A stretch of 64,000 nt of DNA from Paramecium sonneborni (GCA_905182985.1 CAJJDN010000050.1:248001-312000), one strand, 5' to 3'. Counted from the stretch's first letter, positions 1 to 15,034 are shown. The notes: a model not told the origin generated them from the sequence alone. Made by a program: numbers and translations.

Positions 1-1700
1 CCAATTTTATAAAGGCATTTAACAACATTTATCTGCTTCTTTCAGTACTGAATGTATAATGTTTATTCAGAATATCAAATAATTTTTAGGGTTCTTTATT
101 TTATTCCACTAACATCTATGAATATTCGCTTATTATGAATGCTCCAATACAAATTAATGTTTCGTGTACATGTGGCATAGATAATTAGGAATACAATTTA
201 GTGGCAGCATATTTTTATAATTCTGGATTGCCTTCTTTTTAAAAACCAACAATGATTTGAATGATTCTAAACCAGATATCTTCAGTCACAAAATCTCCAG
301 ATGAATTTATCATTCTTACAACAACATCAATGTACCAATATAAATTATCTGCAAATTTTTCAGAAAGAATAGCGATTTTGAGAACTAAATCATCTTTAAT
401 TTGCAAATCAGCTCCATTTTCAGCATAACTCAATAACTCCTCTACAATTCTCTAACTAGTATTAGGACTACTAATAAGATAAAGTAAATCTAATGCTCTT
501 TTTCTAATAGAAATATCATTATCTCTTAAAGATTTGAAAATAGTATTTAAATGATCTTCTAAAGAATCTCCAGCAAGTTTAACAAATTTACACATAGTTT
601 CTAATCCTAGATATCTAAGATTTGGTTCTTTAACAGATATAAAGATTCCTAATAATTTGAGAATATCATTTTTTAATTCCATTCCAACAGCCCCATTGTA
701 AGTGATAACAAGATTAGCTGCTTCAAATAGTATACCATGATCAACATTATTTTTATTAATACTTTTGGTAACTTCAGTTTTTTTAATAATTTTGGTTAAA
801 CATTCAGTTAATTAACGATGAGAATCAGTTGATGGAGGAGGTGGTGAAAAAAATGAAAGAGCTTTCAAAATCTTAACTTATAACCATGGAGCAGGAGTTG
901 CATAATAATTATAATCTCCAGGACTATCTTTTTAGATAGCAATCTTATGAAGTAATTTAATTAACTTAGGGGTACAGTCCTCAAAAATTGAGGGATTATC
1001 TAATTAACATGTTCCAACTAATAATGAAGTGGCTGCTGTCATGAATCCTAATGAAGGATGTCTATTATAATATATTAATAATATATACCTAGATTCAAAC
1101 ATTTATGATATTCCTTATGCCCATTAAGATGGTTAAAATTTATCTTAATATTTTCTATACATTCTAAGTAAACAAGCGCAAGCCTTTTTTCTAACATGAA
1201 ATGTTGATCTTGATTCTGTCAATGCTAATTTTTAGACATCTTAATGTAAAGCATTAACTAATTCTTAAGGTGCTTATGTTCCAACCATAGTGAGTGCCAA
1301 AGATTGATTAATCTCATTTACAGATTATAAATCATTTCTTATAGATGATGCTACTTATGTAAATAAATCATGTGTTTTTTCACTTACTAATATTGATGTA
1401 GCTACGTATCCTGTATATTTTTCACTAAATTTAGATGAATTAATTAAGAAGGCACATTCTTATTATCCAAAATCAACTTCATAACCTAATAATATATATA
1501 GTATTATTACCTAGAATATAGATATATAACAATTTCCAAACATACTTTTTCTTTTGATATCCAGCTAATCCTTTTTAGGATGTAAATTTTCCTCTAATCT
1601 TTTACAATTCTTTTTCTACTCTTTTTTCTTCTTATTCTTTATTAGAGCAGTGACGAATGTCAGTAATGAATGTATTCAACCCTCTCATATTAGTACTCAT
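1..1700 (-). CDS. AP2A: AP-2 complex subunit alpha (alpha-adaptin), 3' end off window
   Basis: Large trunk subunit of the clathrin adaptor AP-2, which recruits clathrin and cargo at the plasma membrane. The start ATG at 1700 gives MSTNMRGLNTFITDIRHC, the N-terminal alpha-adaptin signature (MRGL.vFI.DIR.C). It is followed by a K/E-rich helix and a GYQKKKYVWKLLYIYILGYE block where animal proteins have [20 protein letters not shown]. Further on, RYLGLETMCK and SIRKRALDLLY are HEAT-repeat motifs of the trunk. One 25-nt intron lies at 1486-1510; without it the GYE reading is broken by a filler sequence. About 558 codons are present and the appendage domain lies beyond base 1. The alpha assignment over gamma or beta rests on the N-terminal match. 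Confidence 0.93.
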
Positions 1701-1789
1701 GTCTTTATTAATTTATTTACTAAATTTCTTAATATATATTTTTCAAATTTTAAATATAAATAATCATAATAAAGATATTATTAATTAAC

Positions 1790-2576
1790 TCATTCTCCTT
1801 TATATTTCGCTATTCTTTTTTCTATTAATTCATTAAATCCTTCTAATCTTTCTAAATTATGACATATTTAGTATATATTATCTTATTAAAAATTAATTAA
1901 TCCTATTTTTTAGACACTTCCATTAAATATTAAAACTCTAGTCTTAAATTACTCATATTATTTCAAGTTTTTAGTAAATTCCACCTTTTCAATCCTTGTA
2001 TTATTACCAATACTGCCAAAAGTTATCCTCAATATAGATTATCTACTTACTATTATTATATCTGATGCCAATGAATATCTTTCTATTATTCATATTAATG
2101 GATAAACTGAATTAGACAATTAATTAAATTTATTCATCACTTACATTCTTTAAAACTATTTCAGTCTCAAAATAGTTAATCTAATCCTTTCTTTTAAATG
2201 TCTCAATTTATTAATTATCAAAATATCATTCAACTGATAACTTTTGATTCTCTCAATTCATTTATAGACTTTCCAATCTTTATTAATAATAATTTTAATT
2301 ATTCATTCTTTTTTTAAAGATTATTTAATTCAGCTATTTCTAATCCTTTTAGTTTCTTATGTGATCTCACTTAAAGAAAGACTTAAGAAAATTTATCTTT
2401 AATTTTTACATTTATATATGATATATTGATACAATACTTTATTTTTTTATTTTTAATTTAAAATATTCTACAACTTTATTAATTATAATTCTATTCTTTA
2501 TAATTATTAGTTATTCTTATTTCCTTTCAACATATTTCTTTATTGTTATTTAGTTATATAAAACATAGTAATTTAT
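1790..2576 (-). pseudogene. decayed coding region with several frame breaks
   Basis: The minus strand carries coding-like pieces in different frames. An N-terminal piece rich in Q/N/K starts at ATG 2576. Next come pieces containing KLKGLEIAELNNLQKK and then INYFETEIVLKNVSDEQ...IFIGIRYNN...NFWQYWQQYKD, and a last piece containing IEKVEFTKNLKQYEQF...CHNLERLEGFNELIEKR that ends at TGA 1790-1792. The pieces cannot be joined by plausible 20-35 nt introns; single-base shifts and internal TGA codons separate them. I recognise no family. It may be a pseudogene, a gene with errors in the sequence, or a gene with unusual splicing. The 154 bases from 2577 to 2730 show nothing else. Confidence 0.5.
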
Positions 2577-2730
2577 TAACATTCAAATAATAATATAAAT
2601 TAAACCCTGTTTTGCAACATTTTCTATTTTATAAAACATTATAATAATTTATTAGGTTTATTGTTTATTAAAGTAAAATTGTGAGTCTTGAGTACTTAAT
2701 ATATAGGTTAGATGATAAAATATTTATTTT

Positions 2731-3901
2731 ATGAATAATTTTACAAGAGATCCACCTAGCAAAATTTTGCTTCTTGTTATAACATAATTATCTCCAACCT
2801 TTCCACTTAGTAATGATCTTCTCTTTGAACAATTCACTAAATATGGTGACATTAAAAAAATTCTAATTTTCGAAAGAGGAAAGGCAAACAAAGCATTTGT
2901 TGAATATTATGATGTACAACATGCTATAGAAGCTAGAAAAGATAAATTAGGCAAATACTTAGCTGAAGGAGAAGGAAAGTATATATATTTTAATAAAGTT
3001 TAGACTTACAATTCATTTCTCTCGCCTCAAAAATTTAGATTTAGAAGTAGTTGATAAATCTAGAGGAACAGATTACACTTAAGCAAGCAGTACAAATTCA
3101 GATTCTATGAAACACTCCAATACTGATGATCCAAACATTCTTAGATAATAAATAGAATCATTTAATCGTACTTTCACACAAACTTCTTAAAGAAATCTCA
3201 CTCCATAAAGAAATGATGAAATTAATAACTTATTAAATTCAGATTCTGATGATGATATCAATATCTGGAAATAATAGAAATAGTAAGGACCATAAATCTC
3301 ATAAGATGTTTAAAATATGATCACTCAAAAACCATCCAAAATTATTAAAGTAACAACAATCGACGAAAGAGTTACTGCAAAAATGCTTTATAATATTTTT
3401 AACAAATTTGGGAATGTAGAAGAACTTCTCTATGAAAAATAAATGCAAAGACTTTTTGTTAGATATTAAACTTAAGAATTTGCTCAAATTGCAAAAGAAT
3501 ATTTAAATAATATTTAATTTTTTGATCAATAAGTAATCAAAATATATTAACTTAATATAGTGGCGAATATCTTATCATCCTTTACAATAATTATAACCAA
3601 CTACCATTTCAGATGAATATATGATATATTACAATCCTAATACACCAAAATTAATTGTTCCTTTATCTAAAACTATTATTATTAGTGGAGTAACTGAAGC
3701 TATGGAAATATCAGAAATGATGAGACTTGTTGCTAAAGTTACAGGTAATAATACATTTTATATTTTTTATTAGAAATTAAAATTGTGGCTGTTGATAGTC
3801 TAGAGATCACAATGATTAACATTTCAGAGACTTTAAAAATTATAGCAGTATTTTCTGACTATGAATACAAAAATCAAAAATTGATTATTTCTATAAAATG
3901 A
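2731..3901 (+). CDS. RRM RNA-binding protein, PTB/hnRNP-L-like
   Basis: Predicted 362-aa RNA-binding protein with three introns (2979-3003, 3533-3560, 3745-3773). Their removal leaves a multiple of three. Residues about 8-90 form an RRM beginning SKILLLVITQLSPTFPLSND and continuing YGDIKKILIFERGKANKAFV; the P-rich loop before the first helix resembles RRM2 of PTB and hnRNP-L. A polar linker rich in S, N and Q follows. A second RRM-like unit lies around KVTTIDERVTAKMLYNIF...FGNVEELLYEKQMQRLFV, and a possible third sits at the C-terminus (TIIISGVTEAMEISEMM). A role in pre-mRNA binding is inferred from the fold only. TGA at 3899-3901 is the stop. Confidence 0.82.
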
Positions 3902-4487
3902 ATTTGTTTTATAGTAAATTAATATATAATTATTCTTCTCTTATTTTTCTTTAAATCTAATCTTCTAATATAATTTCTAATTGTATTTATTCAATATTGA
4001 ACTTCTTTTCTAACAATTATTTGAACTATGCAAAAAAAACAAAAAAAAGATATTATTTTTTTTGAATTTATATTAAATATTAATGTAATTTATGAACCAT
4101 TAAACTAAATTTAATTAAATTTAATTATTTTTTGAAGATGATTTAATACTCTCCTCTATATTTATTCCTTTAACCTACTTTTGTTACTATATTAATATTT
4201 ATTTTCTGATGGTTCACTTAAATTAAGAACTCTTTAAAATAATCTTTTTAGTTCATTTTATGTTTTTCTAATTATTGCAACTTTTAAAAAAAAAGTTTAA
4301 ATTATTTTTTGTTTTGTCATTTTTCATTTAAGAATCTGTACTGTTATTTAATCAAGTTAGGATAAAATAAATTTAATTTTTCTTTTTGTTCCTTGACTAG
4401 TAGGTTTATTGAACTAAAAAATTCAAAAATTTAATAACATAAATATTAATATCATATATTAATTACATTTGATTTTTTAAGTTGCTC
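3902..4487. other. intergenic gap, one weak minus-strand ORF (3991-4320)
   Basis: No convincing gene. On the minus strand an ATG at 4320 opens 109 codons to TGA at 3991 (begins MTKQKIIQTFFLK). Composition is biased to I, K, F and N, and with one stop codon in A+T-rich DNA an ORF of this length can occur by chance. The gap otherwise holds poly-A and poly-T runs. Confidence 0.35.
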
Positions 4488-5783
4488 TCACTTTAATTAA
4501 TTGTTGATATTTTACTATATTAGATACTATTATTTCAATCCTTCTAATTATTAAATTTCGTTTGCTCTTTTAAACATTTAGATATTCCATCTTTCTTGTT
4601 AAGGAGATTTATCAATTTAACTTTTTACATTTGATAAATATGGTAAATTTGAAGGTTGTTCTTATAGATGATAAAATTAAATTGATTTTTTAGGAGGCAA
4701 TTCTTAATAATTATATTTTGGTTTTATTAATCTTTCTGTTAAAATTGAATTTTTATCTTTATAATAATTTGGATTAGAATCAGACCTAAATCTTGTGTTT
4801 TAAGATAGTTTACTAGAATTTTAAAGAAAAGTATGATCTAAATTTTTTGGTAAGTTATTATAGATTTGATATTAGTTTAAATATTTATCTAATTCAGTTT
4901 TAGGTTCAATCAAACTTAATATTAGATCCGTATCAGGTATGATAGCATCCAAATCTTTCCATGTAATTATAGAGGTTTTTTCTTATTTATTTTCTTATTT
5001 TGATATATCAAGACTATAAGAAAGTTTAGTAAGAGGTTTAAAGTTACAAATGTGCTATGTTACTCTTCTTCTTTAAATTTGTTATATTAATTCTATTTTA
5101 TCAGGATATTTTTCAATCAATTCTGTTCCATTTTTAAACTTCAGTTCTTATTACATCTTTTGTTATATTTTTCTCTCTTTTTAAAAATTCATATTTTATT
5201 CTGATTTAACTTTTCTTTATTTTAAGATTTCTTTAATTAGATTTTAATCTTTGATATCTGGATGGAAGAGTTCAAATTTATAATGAAGTTCTTCTTTTTA
5301 GAATCTTTATCTGTCATCTTTCATATAAAAAGGTTTACCAAGTAATTTCATTTTCTTATTATTTTTTAACCAAACATCAAATCCTAGTTCTTTATAAAAT
5401 TTGCATAAATCAATTCCTCTCTTAAATGCTAATAAACTAAATAATTATTCAAACTATTAGAAATTGATATTTTAACCATGATTTGAGCATTTCTTAAATA
5501 GATCTTAGAGTTCTTATTTATTGAGGAAATTAATGTTAAAATCTCTGCAAAAATGAAAGAATTTAGCTAAGTTTAATTAATTACACTCTTATTATTATCT
5601 ATCAAAAGTTGCATTTACACCTAAGGCGTATGATTATTTAGTGTAAAATTGGAAAATTTGTTAGATTATAGATTAATTGGAAGAAAAAGAATAATTATTC
5701 TTTGTGTTTTATTATTCTTGATTAGAAGTTGGTAAATTTCTATATAAATAACTCTCTTCAGATAATTTATTTTTGTTTTTCAT
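4488..5783 (-). CDS. conserved-looking protein, 431 aa, function unknown
   Basis: A single open frame of 432 codons without introns, from ATG 5783 to TGA 4488-4490. The N-terminal half has FHFCRDFNINFLNKQEL and a following FQQFEQLFSLLAFKRG segment that resemble a degenerate EF-hand pair without good calcium ligands. The middle is basic and probably helical (DIKDQNLIKEILKQRKVKS). The C-terminal third is polar and low-complexity. There is no signal peptide or membrane segment. The next gene upstream is divergent: 142 bases separate this start from the kinase start at 5926. I do not recognise the family; a structural or cilium-related role is only a guess. Confidence 0.72.
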
Positions 5784-5925
5784 TTAAAAAAATATTTTGT
5801 AAAAAGTAAAATGATAGTATTAAATGAAAATATTATATGAATGAGGAATAGAGGGATTATATTAGGGATTAAAATTAAGAGAAGGATTTGATTTAGATAA
5901 GAATAAAAATAATTTATTAAAAAAA

Positions 5926-7467
<1,542 letters not shown>

Positions 7468-7482
7468 ATAATTATACATTAA

Positions 7483-10400
7483 TCAAATTTATTTTTTACT
7501 CACTTTCTAAAATGGATTTAATCTCTGATTTTATTATTATGACGTACCTCTTTAATTTATGCTATTTTTATTTTATGCATTCTTAACTACTGTTGCTTTT
7601 TATTAGCTTTTTGATTTCTACACTTTTACAACTCTCTCACTTGTAGGTTAGGTTCTTTAAGATTCTAAAGTACTTGATACCTAATCTATTATTTTATAAG
7701 AAGTTTGTTAAGATATTTCTATTCTTTCCACTTCTTCATTTATTTATTATTTCTTTTTCTTTTACTTTATTGTATTCTCATCAATATCTAAAATAAAGAA
7801 TTTTGATTTTATTATTTTCATACTTTTCTAAGATATTAATTATTATTCTTATTCAAATTTAATTTAATCTAGCATACTCTAATCTTCATTTTTTATTTTT
7901 TATTATACTTTTAAAATATCTTACAATCTCTTTTCTTATTCCTTTTGTAAATCTTCCTTTTATACTTTTGTCTAATCCTCATATTTTCTAATGCAAATTG
8001 ATACATGATTACCAAGTAAACATGATTTACGGAATTCAGCCAATAATTTATTTTCTGATCGATGTATTTTCATTCTTTTTTTCATTTTCAATCCTCTTTA
8101 ATTTATGTAATCTAAATCTAAAATTTTTTTAAACCATCTTTTCCTTATATTTCTAAATTTATCAATTAGATCCATAAGTTCTAGTAATTAATAAAGTATC
8201 TTAACTCCTGCTTTTTTGGATAATAACTAAAATTTATTATATTTTCTTTCCTCAGATATTATACTCCATTTCATAAATTATTAACAATCTAATATAAAAG
8301 ATTCAACAAAATTAAATTATTAAATAAGATCTTCTGTTTTCTTTTAGATTGCCAGGATACAAATTATATATAAATGACAACGTATTTGACAATATTCCTT
8401 ATAAGGGAAAAACAAATATTTCTCATATATACCAATTGCAAATTAAAATTACATTTTAGCCTTATCTAAATGACCTTATTCTAAATATATTTCACCCATT
8501 TTTTCAATATTATGACCATAACATTCATCTTTTTAAATTTTTTAATATTGTTTATGTATCTCTTAATATCTTTACCATGCTAATTAATGATCATGATTTT
8601 TCATAAAACCATTAGAATGCAATAATATAGTTCCAGTATTTTAATTTAATGAATTATCCATATATAAAATTGAAGCCACAAAGTAAACTTATTAAAAAAA
8701 TGGTTTCATTTTATCATAAATACTTTTTACTTTAGTTTAATAATAAAATTCTTATGATTATAATCTATCATTATTTAAATGATAATCTTTTATTTATGAC
8801 ATTATTAATTTTCTTTATTATTAAACAAAGTACATTCTATTAAATGTTTATGTCTTTGATATTGTATATGCTTTACTAGCTCTTGAATAAAACCTTAAAG
8901 CACTAAAATAAGAATTGCAACTTTAAAATACACCAGCCAATAAAAATTCTAATTAAGCAAAATTTTTATTATGTTAGCATTATAAATTATTATCTCTATA
9001 ACGTTAATTAATTTTTCTTGCATAAAACCAACCTAATTTCAAAACTTAAGATGATTCCTCATTTTCAATATAAATTTTAAAAATCATTAAAATTATCTCA
9101 ATAACTTCATCGGAAAATTCATCATGCAACAATTTTCTATATTCAATTGCCTTTTATAGTGCTCTTAAAGCGTTTTCTGGATCATTTAATTAACAAAATA
9201 CAACACCTAAATTATATGCTAATTTTGATAGATTATATGTAGCCATATTATGAAAATTTATCAAAATTTTTTTGGATTCTACTTTTTAATTAGCATTCTG
9301 AATATTTCTTTTATTTAAAATCTCATCATAATTATTTTCTATTAATTTTTCCATAGGGAAATAATTATCATAAATAGTTTTACTCATTTAAAATGTTATC
9401 ATGGCTGATTAAATTTAAATTGTTTCTTAACATATAATTCCATAAAGATATAATGAATACCCAAAAAGTAAAGAAGTAAGTAGCTTTCTTTTCATTTAAA
9501 TATCTATAATTGAGAAAATCATAGAATTGGCTTCATTTAATCTTGAATTAGCTAAACAATGTTCTACATTTGCTAATTGAATGATCACATGTTTTCTCAT
9601 TTCAATCAATCCAGTTTATGAATGAATGGCTTTTTTAATCTTACGTCTTAAATCAAATTTCTTTTATGATTATAATTAACTTATTTACAATAATCTCAAC
9701 AACACTAATTATGGTTTTCTAGAACTATATTATATCAACTAAATTAAAACTAAAAAATGAAATGTTATAATTGATTTATCTTCATTTTTTTACACTAATT
9801 GAATTGGAATTTCTAAATCATTTTAAAATTATTATTTCCTTTCTTTTTCATCTAATACTTCTTATGCTTTAGCTTATGCCAGATAAATTAGAGCTTAAAC
9901 TTTATCAATTGAATATTTATCTTCTTTTTATAAAAAGGCTTAACAATTTTTTAAGAAATTCCTATTCATTAATAAAGAAGAATATTTCATTTCATTTTTT
10001 AATTATTCTCTAACTATAGCATCACTATTCTCTTTTTTATCAAATTATTTAATAGTTAAATTTTCAATGTCTAATTCAAAATCAAAATTTTTTAAAATAT
10101 TATCATGATCTTCTTCATCACTTTCTGAAGATACTACAATATCGAAATATTCTTTATGATTTGTTTATTTTTTATATAAATATTCTTCCCTCTTTTTTTA
10201 CTTTTACAATTATTCAGTACTTTAAATAAGATATTAAATCTAAGTAATATTACTTTTTAATTCTTCTAAAGCTCTAATTATAAAATAAATATAAATTTTA
10301 CTATTTTAAATCAAATTCTTCTCCTTAAAATGTTCGATTTAATCCCATTTTAATAAAATCCAGTATTATTCTATCTTAAACTTCATCAAATATTGAATCT

Positions 10401-11758
10401 GCATATAATAGATAATCTTTATATTTAACTTCTGTCTCTGATTGAGGTTTTTTCTTTCTTAATTTACTTATAATTCGTTAATTGTATCCTCTAGGATTTT
10501 TAAATAATATAATAATATCACAAATGGCTAAATAATCTTTAAGATAACATTTCTTAAATTTTTATATTTTGGTTTCAGTAATACAATTAATTGATGATTC
10601 TACATCAGTTTAAAATGGAATAAGTGAATTTATTCTTTAAAATGATTATAATTTAAATAATTTTAATCTTCTAAAATAGTATATATTACTTAATGTAAAA
10701 TTCAATCTGTAAAGATATTTAGAATAACAGGCATATAGTATATTAATAAGACAATGTAACAATTTTAATAAACAAAGTTCAGATAATTGTAGTTATTCAA
10801 AATCTAAATGTGTATGAAGATCTTTTAAAGAATAATTCATTCCTTAGTAGAATAATAAGATTTTATAATATTGAGGACAATCCAAATGTGGAAGATCATG
10901 AAATAGAAAATAAATTTCTTCAATAAATACTAAATATTCTCTCATTTGAGGAAAGTAAGTTTAAAGCATTAAATGAAATATAATATTTAGAAATCTAGGA
11001 TTAGCTTCTATATCAAAAACTTGAATAACTTCCATAAGTTCATTAACAACATCATAATTCATTTCTGGTTTAGTTTTTGTAGGTAAGTTTGGTTGTTTAA
11101 TTAAAAGTGTTGCTAAATCGGCGACCATTGCCCATCTTCTATTAACAACTCTTCTTTCTTAAGATGATGTTGACTTTTAATGACTTCTAAGTACTTATCT
11201 TTATACTAACAATAATTTTTGAAAATAATGTTATTTTTTGAAATCATTTTCTTCTATGTTAAAATATTTATCATTTGAAAAAAAACAACTATATCTGGCA
11301 TGTCTGGCTGCTTCTTAATAATTAAATGGATATATTTATAAGTGTTAATGATTATCATTCACTTATATTCCTTTTAAATCTACCATTATTTCAAAATCTA
11401 AATATGATGCTGATATTTATATTTTGTAATATGATTATGTATCCAATTTTATCAATTCTACTATAAATTATTTTATTTTAACATTGTACTCTATTCTTAA
11501 CATATAATCTCTTTCGTCTTTCATCTCAAATTCTCTTTTATGATGACTAGATTTCTTTACATGATGTTCTATTGTTACATTTTATTGTTTTTTTGAATCA
11601 TCACTATTAATAAGTTCTTAATCTGAATTTAAAGTTGTTCTAATTCTTTCTTATTACCCTTCTTCTATTTATATTTATTGCTATTCTAAAACTGTTTATT
11701 CTATAATATTTTATATAATAGCATCATGTTAATTATGATTACTTAAACAACAACCCAT
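7483..11758 (-). CDS. large MGCC-start protein with TPR-like helical repeats, 1415 aa
   Basis: Open frame from ATG 11758 to TGA 7483-7485 with one 28-nt intron near 10272-10299; length after removal is 1416 codons. The N-terminus MGCCLSNHNQ has glycine at position 2 followed by two cysteines, the usual pattern for N-myristoylation plus palmitoylation, so membrane attachment is likely. After a charged linker come long helical stretches. The middle to C-terminal half has TPR-like units, for example LAYNLGVVFCQLNDPENALR and GHNIEKMGEIYLEQGHLDKA. The last 250 residues are basic coiled coil rich in Q, K and E. No catalytic motif was found. A scaffold at a membrane is inferred. The family is not recognised. 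Confidence 0.8.
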
Positions 11759-11977
11759 TTTTTATTGAAGTAAGATCAATAAAAACCGTCTTATTAATTA
11801 AAATAATTAAAATTTATCCTCTTCATCAATTAAAACTTTAGAAAATGGATCAAATTTTACATTTTTAAGATGGACATATATATTTATGTAATAATTTTAA
11901 CTTAAATAAGGCAATCCTAAATATTCTAAAAAAATATCTATTATTATTATATATTATTTGTTTAACGGTCACTTTGT

Positions 11978-12493
11978 ATGTCGAGAAGACTAAGGCAAAA
12001 GATTATTAATAATGAGAATTAAAACCCCTCTTAAAATTTTGAATGCAAATTTAATGAATCCCCATAAAGACTATGTTAAGAAAGAAGAGCTTAATAATGT
12101 TTAGAATAAATCAGTTCTCAATTTCTCCTATCAAACACTTTCGATATATATGATGGCTGGAATTAAAAAGAAGATAAACCTTATAAAAACTATCATCAAC
12201 CAGCTTAATCATAAAAATCTACTTTAGATTCATCTTTTAGAGTTAGAAGTTAAATAAGAACTGCTACTCCTAATTAGCGTAGATCTTAACGAACTCAATC
12301 TCATATGAAAGAAACAAAAATTTTATTAGAAATATGTCCAAAATAGTGTTTCAATTATCCTATGCCAGCCTTTAAAACAAAATAGTTTTCTTAAAAAGAA
12401 TAAATTAAATATTTTCAAGGTTTTTATGATAGAAGTGAAAAATCATTTGATTGGATGAGTAATCTACTCTAAGTTAGGAAAGTTAAAAGATGA
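11978..12493 (+). CDS. small basic protein, 171 aa, unknown
   Basis: Uninterrupted frame from ATG 11978 to TGA 12491-12493. It begins MSRRLRQKIINNENQNPSQ and is rich in R, Q, S and K with no hydrophobic segment. The middle contains a run of SQ/TQ and RS/TP steps (QIRTATPNQRRSQRTQSH), and the C-terminus has KYFQGFYDRSEKSFDWMS. A competing frame starting at 12013 stops at 12310 and lacks this pattern. It is divergent from the 1415-aa gene, with a 219-base gap. No family is recognised; a disordered binding protein is the most that can be said. Confidence 0.62.
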
Positions 12494-12601
12494 TTTATAT
12501 TCATAAACTCACTAGATTATTTTATTTTGATTTTAATAACTGTTGCAGACCAAAATAAATGAAAACTTATATAATACCATTAAATAATTGTTAAAATTTA
12601 A

Positions 12602-15002
12602 TCATAATAATTAATATTTCTCTAAGAGAAATGTTAAATCATCTATTTATAATGGTTTTTCTAAATGCATATCTGCTCCAATTTTTTTTGTTAATTTTTA
12701 GTCAAAATCATCTTTACCACCTGATAAAATACATATTATTGATCTTTTTAAAAAATTAGAATTTATATCATCCATTTTTCGAATTTATTAAATAGCTTCT
12801 ATACCATTCATAATAGGCATATTAATATCCATAAAAATTAAATCAAATTATTATTTTTAGGCTTTTTCAACAGCTTCTTTACCATTTAATGCTTCATCTA
12901 TATAACATTTTACCAATCTTTTTTTTAAGATTAGTTTCAGAGCATGCAAATTGAAAGCTGAATCATCTACAATCAAAATATGTAAAAGTTTTTTAGCATT
13001 TTTAGATAAATCAATTAGTGTTTTAGCTTTCTAATGAGACTTTTATGATTAAAAAATTGTAAAACTTGGCATTTATTTTATAGGAGATGGATCATTTTCT
13101 GGAGTTACAAGCCCATAGCTAATATTAAATGGATCATGTTCATCTTTATCTTACATATTTACATAAATAGTAAAACTAAAAGAAGACCCTTAATTTTCTT
13201 TAGAAATTAATTCTATTTATGGTTTTGGTCCTAATAATCCAACAAGATTTCTTGAAATTAATAAACCTAAACCAACACCTTATTTATTATGATTTCCTAA
13301 ATTAAAAGTGGAATAAGCCTTAAATAATTTATTTTGTATCTAAGTAGGTATACCCAGACCAGTGTCTTATACACAAAATTGGATTAATTTTGTATCTTAT
13401 ACTAATATGATTTGAATTGTTAGAGAAATTTTACCAGAGAAAGTAAATTTTATAGCATTTGAGATTAAATTAAAAAGTATTTATTGTAATCTTATTTAAT
13501 CTGAAAATATTATAATCTTCTCATGAAGTTCAGTAATAAAAAATTCTAATTTTTTTAATTCTATTTGGGTCTTAAACATTTATTTAATTTATTTAATGCA
13601 TAAAGATAGATCAAAATGAGTTAAATTTAATCTTAGTCCTTATGTCTTCATTTATGAATAATCAATAAGATCATTTATCATTGTTGATAAAATTGATTAA
13701 TTTGCTAACATATCATCTAAATGCTTTATAATTTCTAATTATTATCAATGAAATTAATACCTAAAATTTCTAATTTATTGATTACTACTTTATTTTCTAA
13801 ATTATTTTTAATATAATTAGTAATTAGTATTTAAACATGTAAAGGTGTTTTTAAATCATGTGATACTGCTGCTAGAAGATTATCTTTATAATTATCTAAT
13901 TCTTTTAAATGTTATAATCTTAATTCACGATCAGTAGCATCATTTAAGATTAACATTATACATTATTTTCCATCCCATATACAACCTTATACAAGTACAT
14001 CGTAAAATTATAATTTATCATATTTAGTTAACTAATAATTATATTATAGATTTTTACTCTTGAACACTACATTTAATGATGTAAGGAAATAATTTAAAAA
14101 TCAAAAGAATGATAAGTATTTAATTTAATTTCTTTTTAAATTAATGATTATAATTATAATACTTTCTCCCAAAATTTCTTATTTTCTTTATCTAAAATCA
14201 AATTGTCCATACTAATAATCTCTATTTATTATAGTCTTTCTGTTAATAATTCTTCATTTTCTGTTTCGAAATGAATAGATGCACTTTTATTAAAGTAATT
14301 CACATTCATTTATTTATATTCTTAAGTTTGTAATTTCTCTCTTTAACTTGATGCTGATCTTAATAGATGATGACTTGGACTATCTTAATTTTAAATTTCT
14401 TCTAAAATAATAATTGATGTTGGAATAATATTATCCAATAATTTTTTATATGCTTCTAAGTTTCTTTATGTCTTGTGAATCAAAAGATAATTAAGTCTGT
14501 TTATTTTTTCATTTTGTCTAAGCAAATAACATGTAAACAATAATAATAAATATTAAGACCATAACCTATTATTTTAAAATTATTCAAATATTCCCATCAA
14601 TATAAGAAAGTAACTAGTGATGGCTAAACTCTATATTAAATAATTAGTCTACACATAAAAGAAATTTATTGCATATAATCCTTATTATAAACCAGAAATT
14701 AATGTAATACTTAATACATCTCCAATCTTATCTTAATTCTTGTTAACTAATTTCATGAAATATGCATAAAGCAGTACATCAAAAACACTATTAATGAAAA
14801 TCAATAAGTTGATTAATACATTCTAATATTTCTTTGAGATCTTTTATAAAATAAGAGAAATTAGAATCGAAATTATATATATCGATCTATACTTCACTAT
14901 CTCAAGTTATTGATATATCAAATGAGTATTAACAATGTAAACTACATTTATTAGTATTTGAAGAATTAGAGAAATCCTAAATTATACAATAACCTTAGTC
15001 AT
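12602..15002 (-). CDS. hybrid sensor histidine kinase with C-terminal receiver
   Basis: Two-component phosphorelay protein of 782 aa; two 26-nt introns (near 14030 and 13760) leave 783 codons. The first 170 residues hold several hydrophobic helices (RISLILQILINVVYIV, LINLLIFINSVFDVLLYAYF), so it is a membrane protein. A linker with a PAS-like region follows. Kinase core: H box VSHDLKTPLHV, N box NLISNAIKFT, G boxes DTGLGIP and GVGLGLLISRNLVG. The receiver has acidic pocket IVDDSAF, phosphoacceptor in LIFMDINMPIMNG, and the late lysine in HLEKPL. It would autophosphorylate on His and pass phosphate to its own Asp. Partners, such as a separate histidine phosphotransfer protein, are not in the window. 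Confidence 0.95.
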
Positions 15003-15034
15003 TTATCGATTTTAATAACATTATTCCAATTCTG
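15003..15034. promoter_or_regulatory. 32-bp divergent intergenic region
   Basis: Only 32 bases separate the histidine kinase start (minus, 15002) from the first plausible plus-strand ATG at 15035. If the small plus gene is real, both 5' flanks share this space and each promoter must overlap the other gene. No clear box motif is visible. Confidence 0.35.

Noticed and set aside
5824..5925. In-frame N-terminal extension of the kinase with TGA as a coded residue
   Set aside because: TGA is the only stop used in this genome and no selenocysteine element is visible; the ATG at 5926 is simpler.
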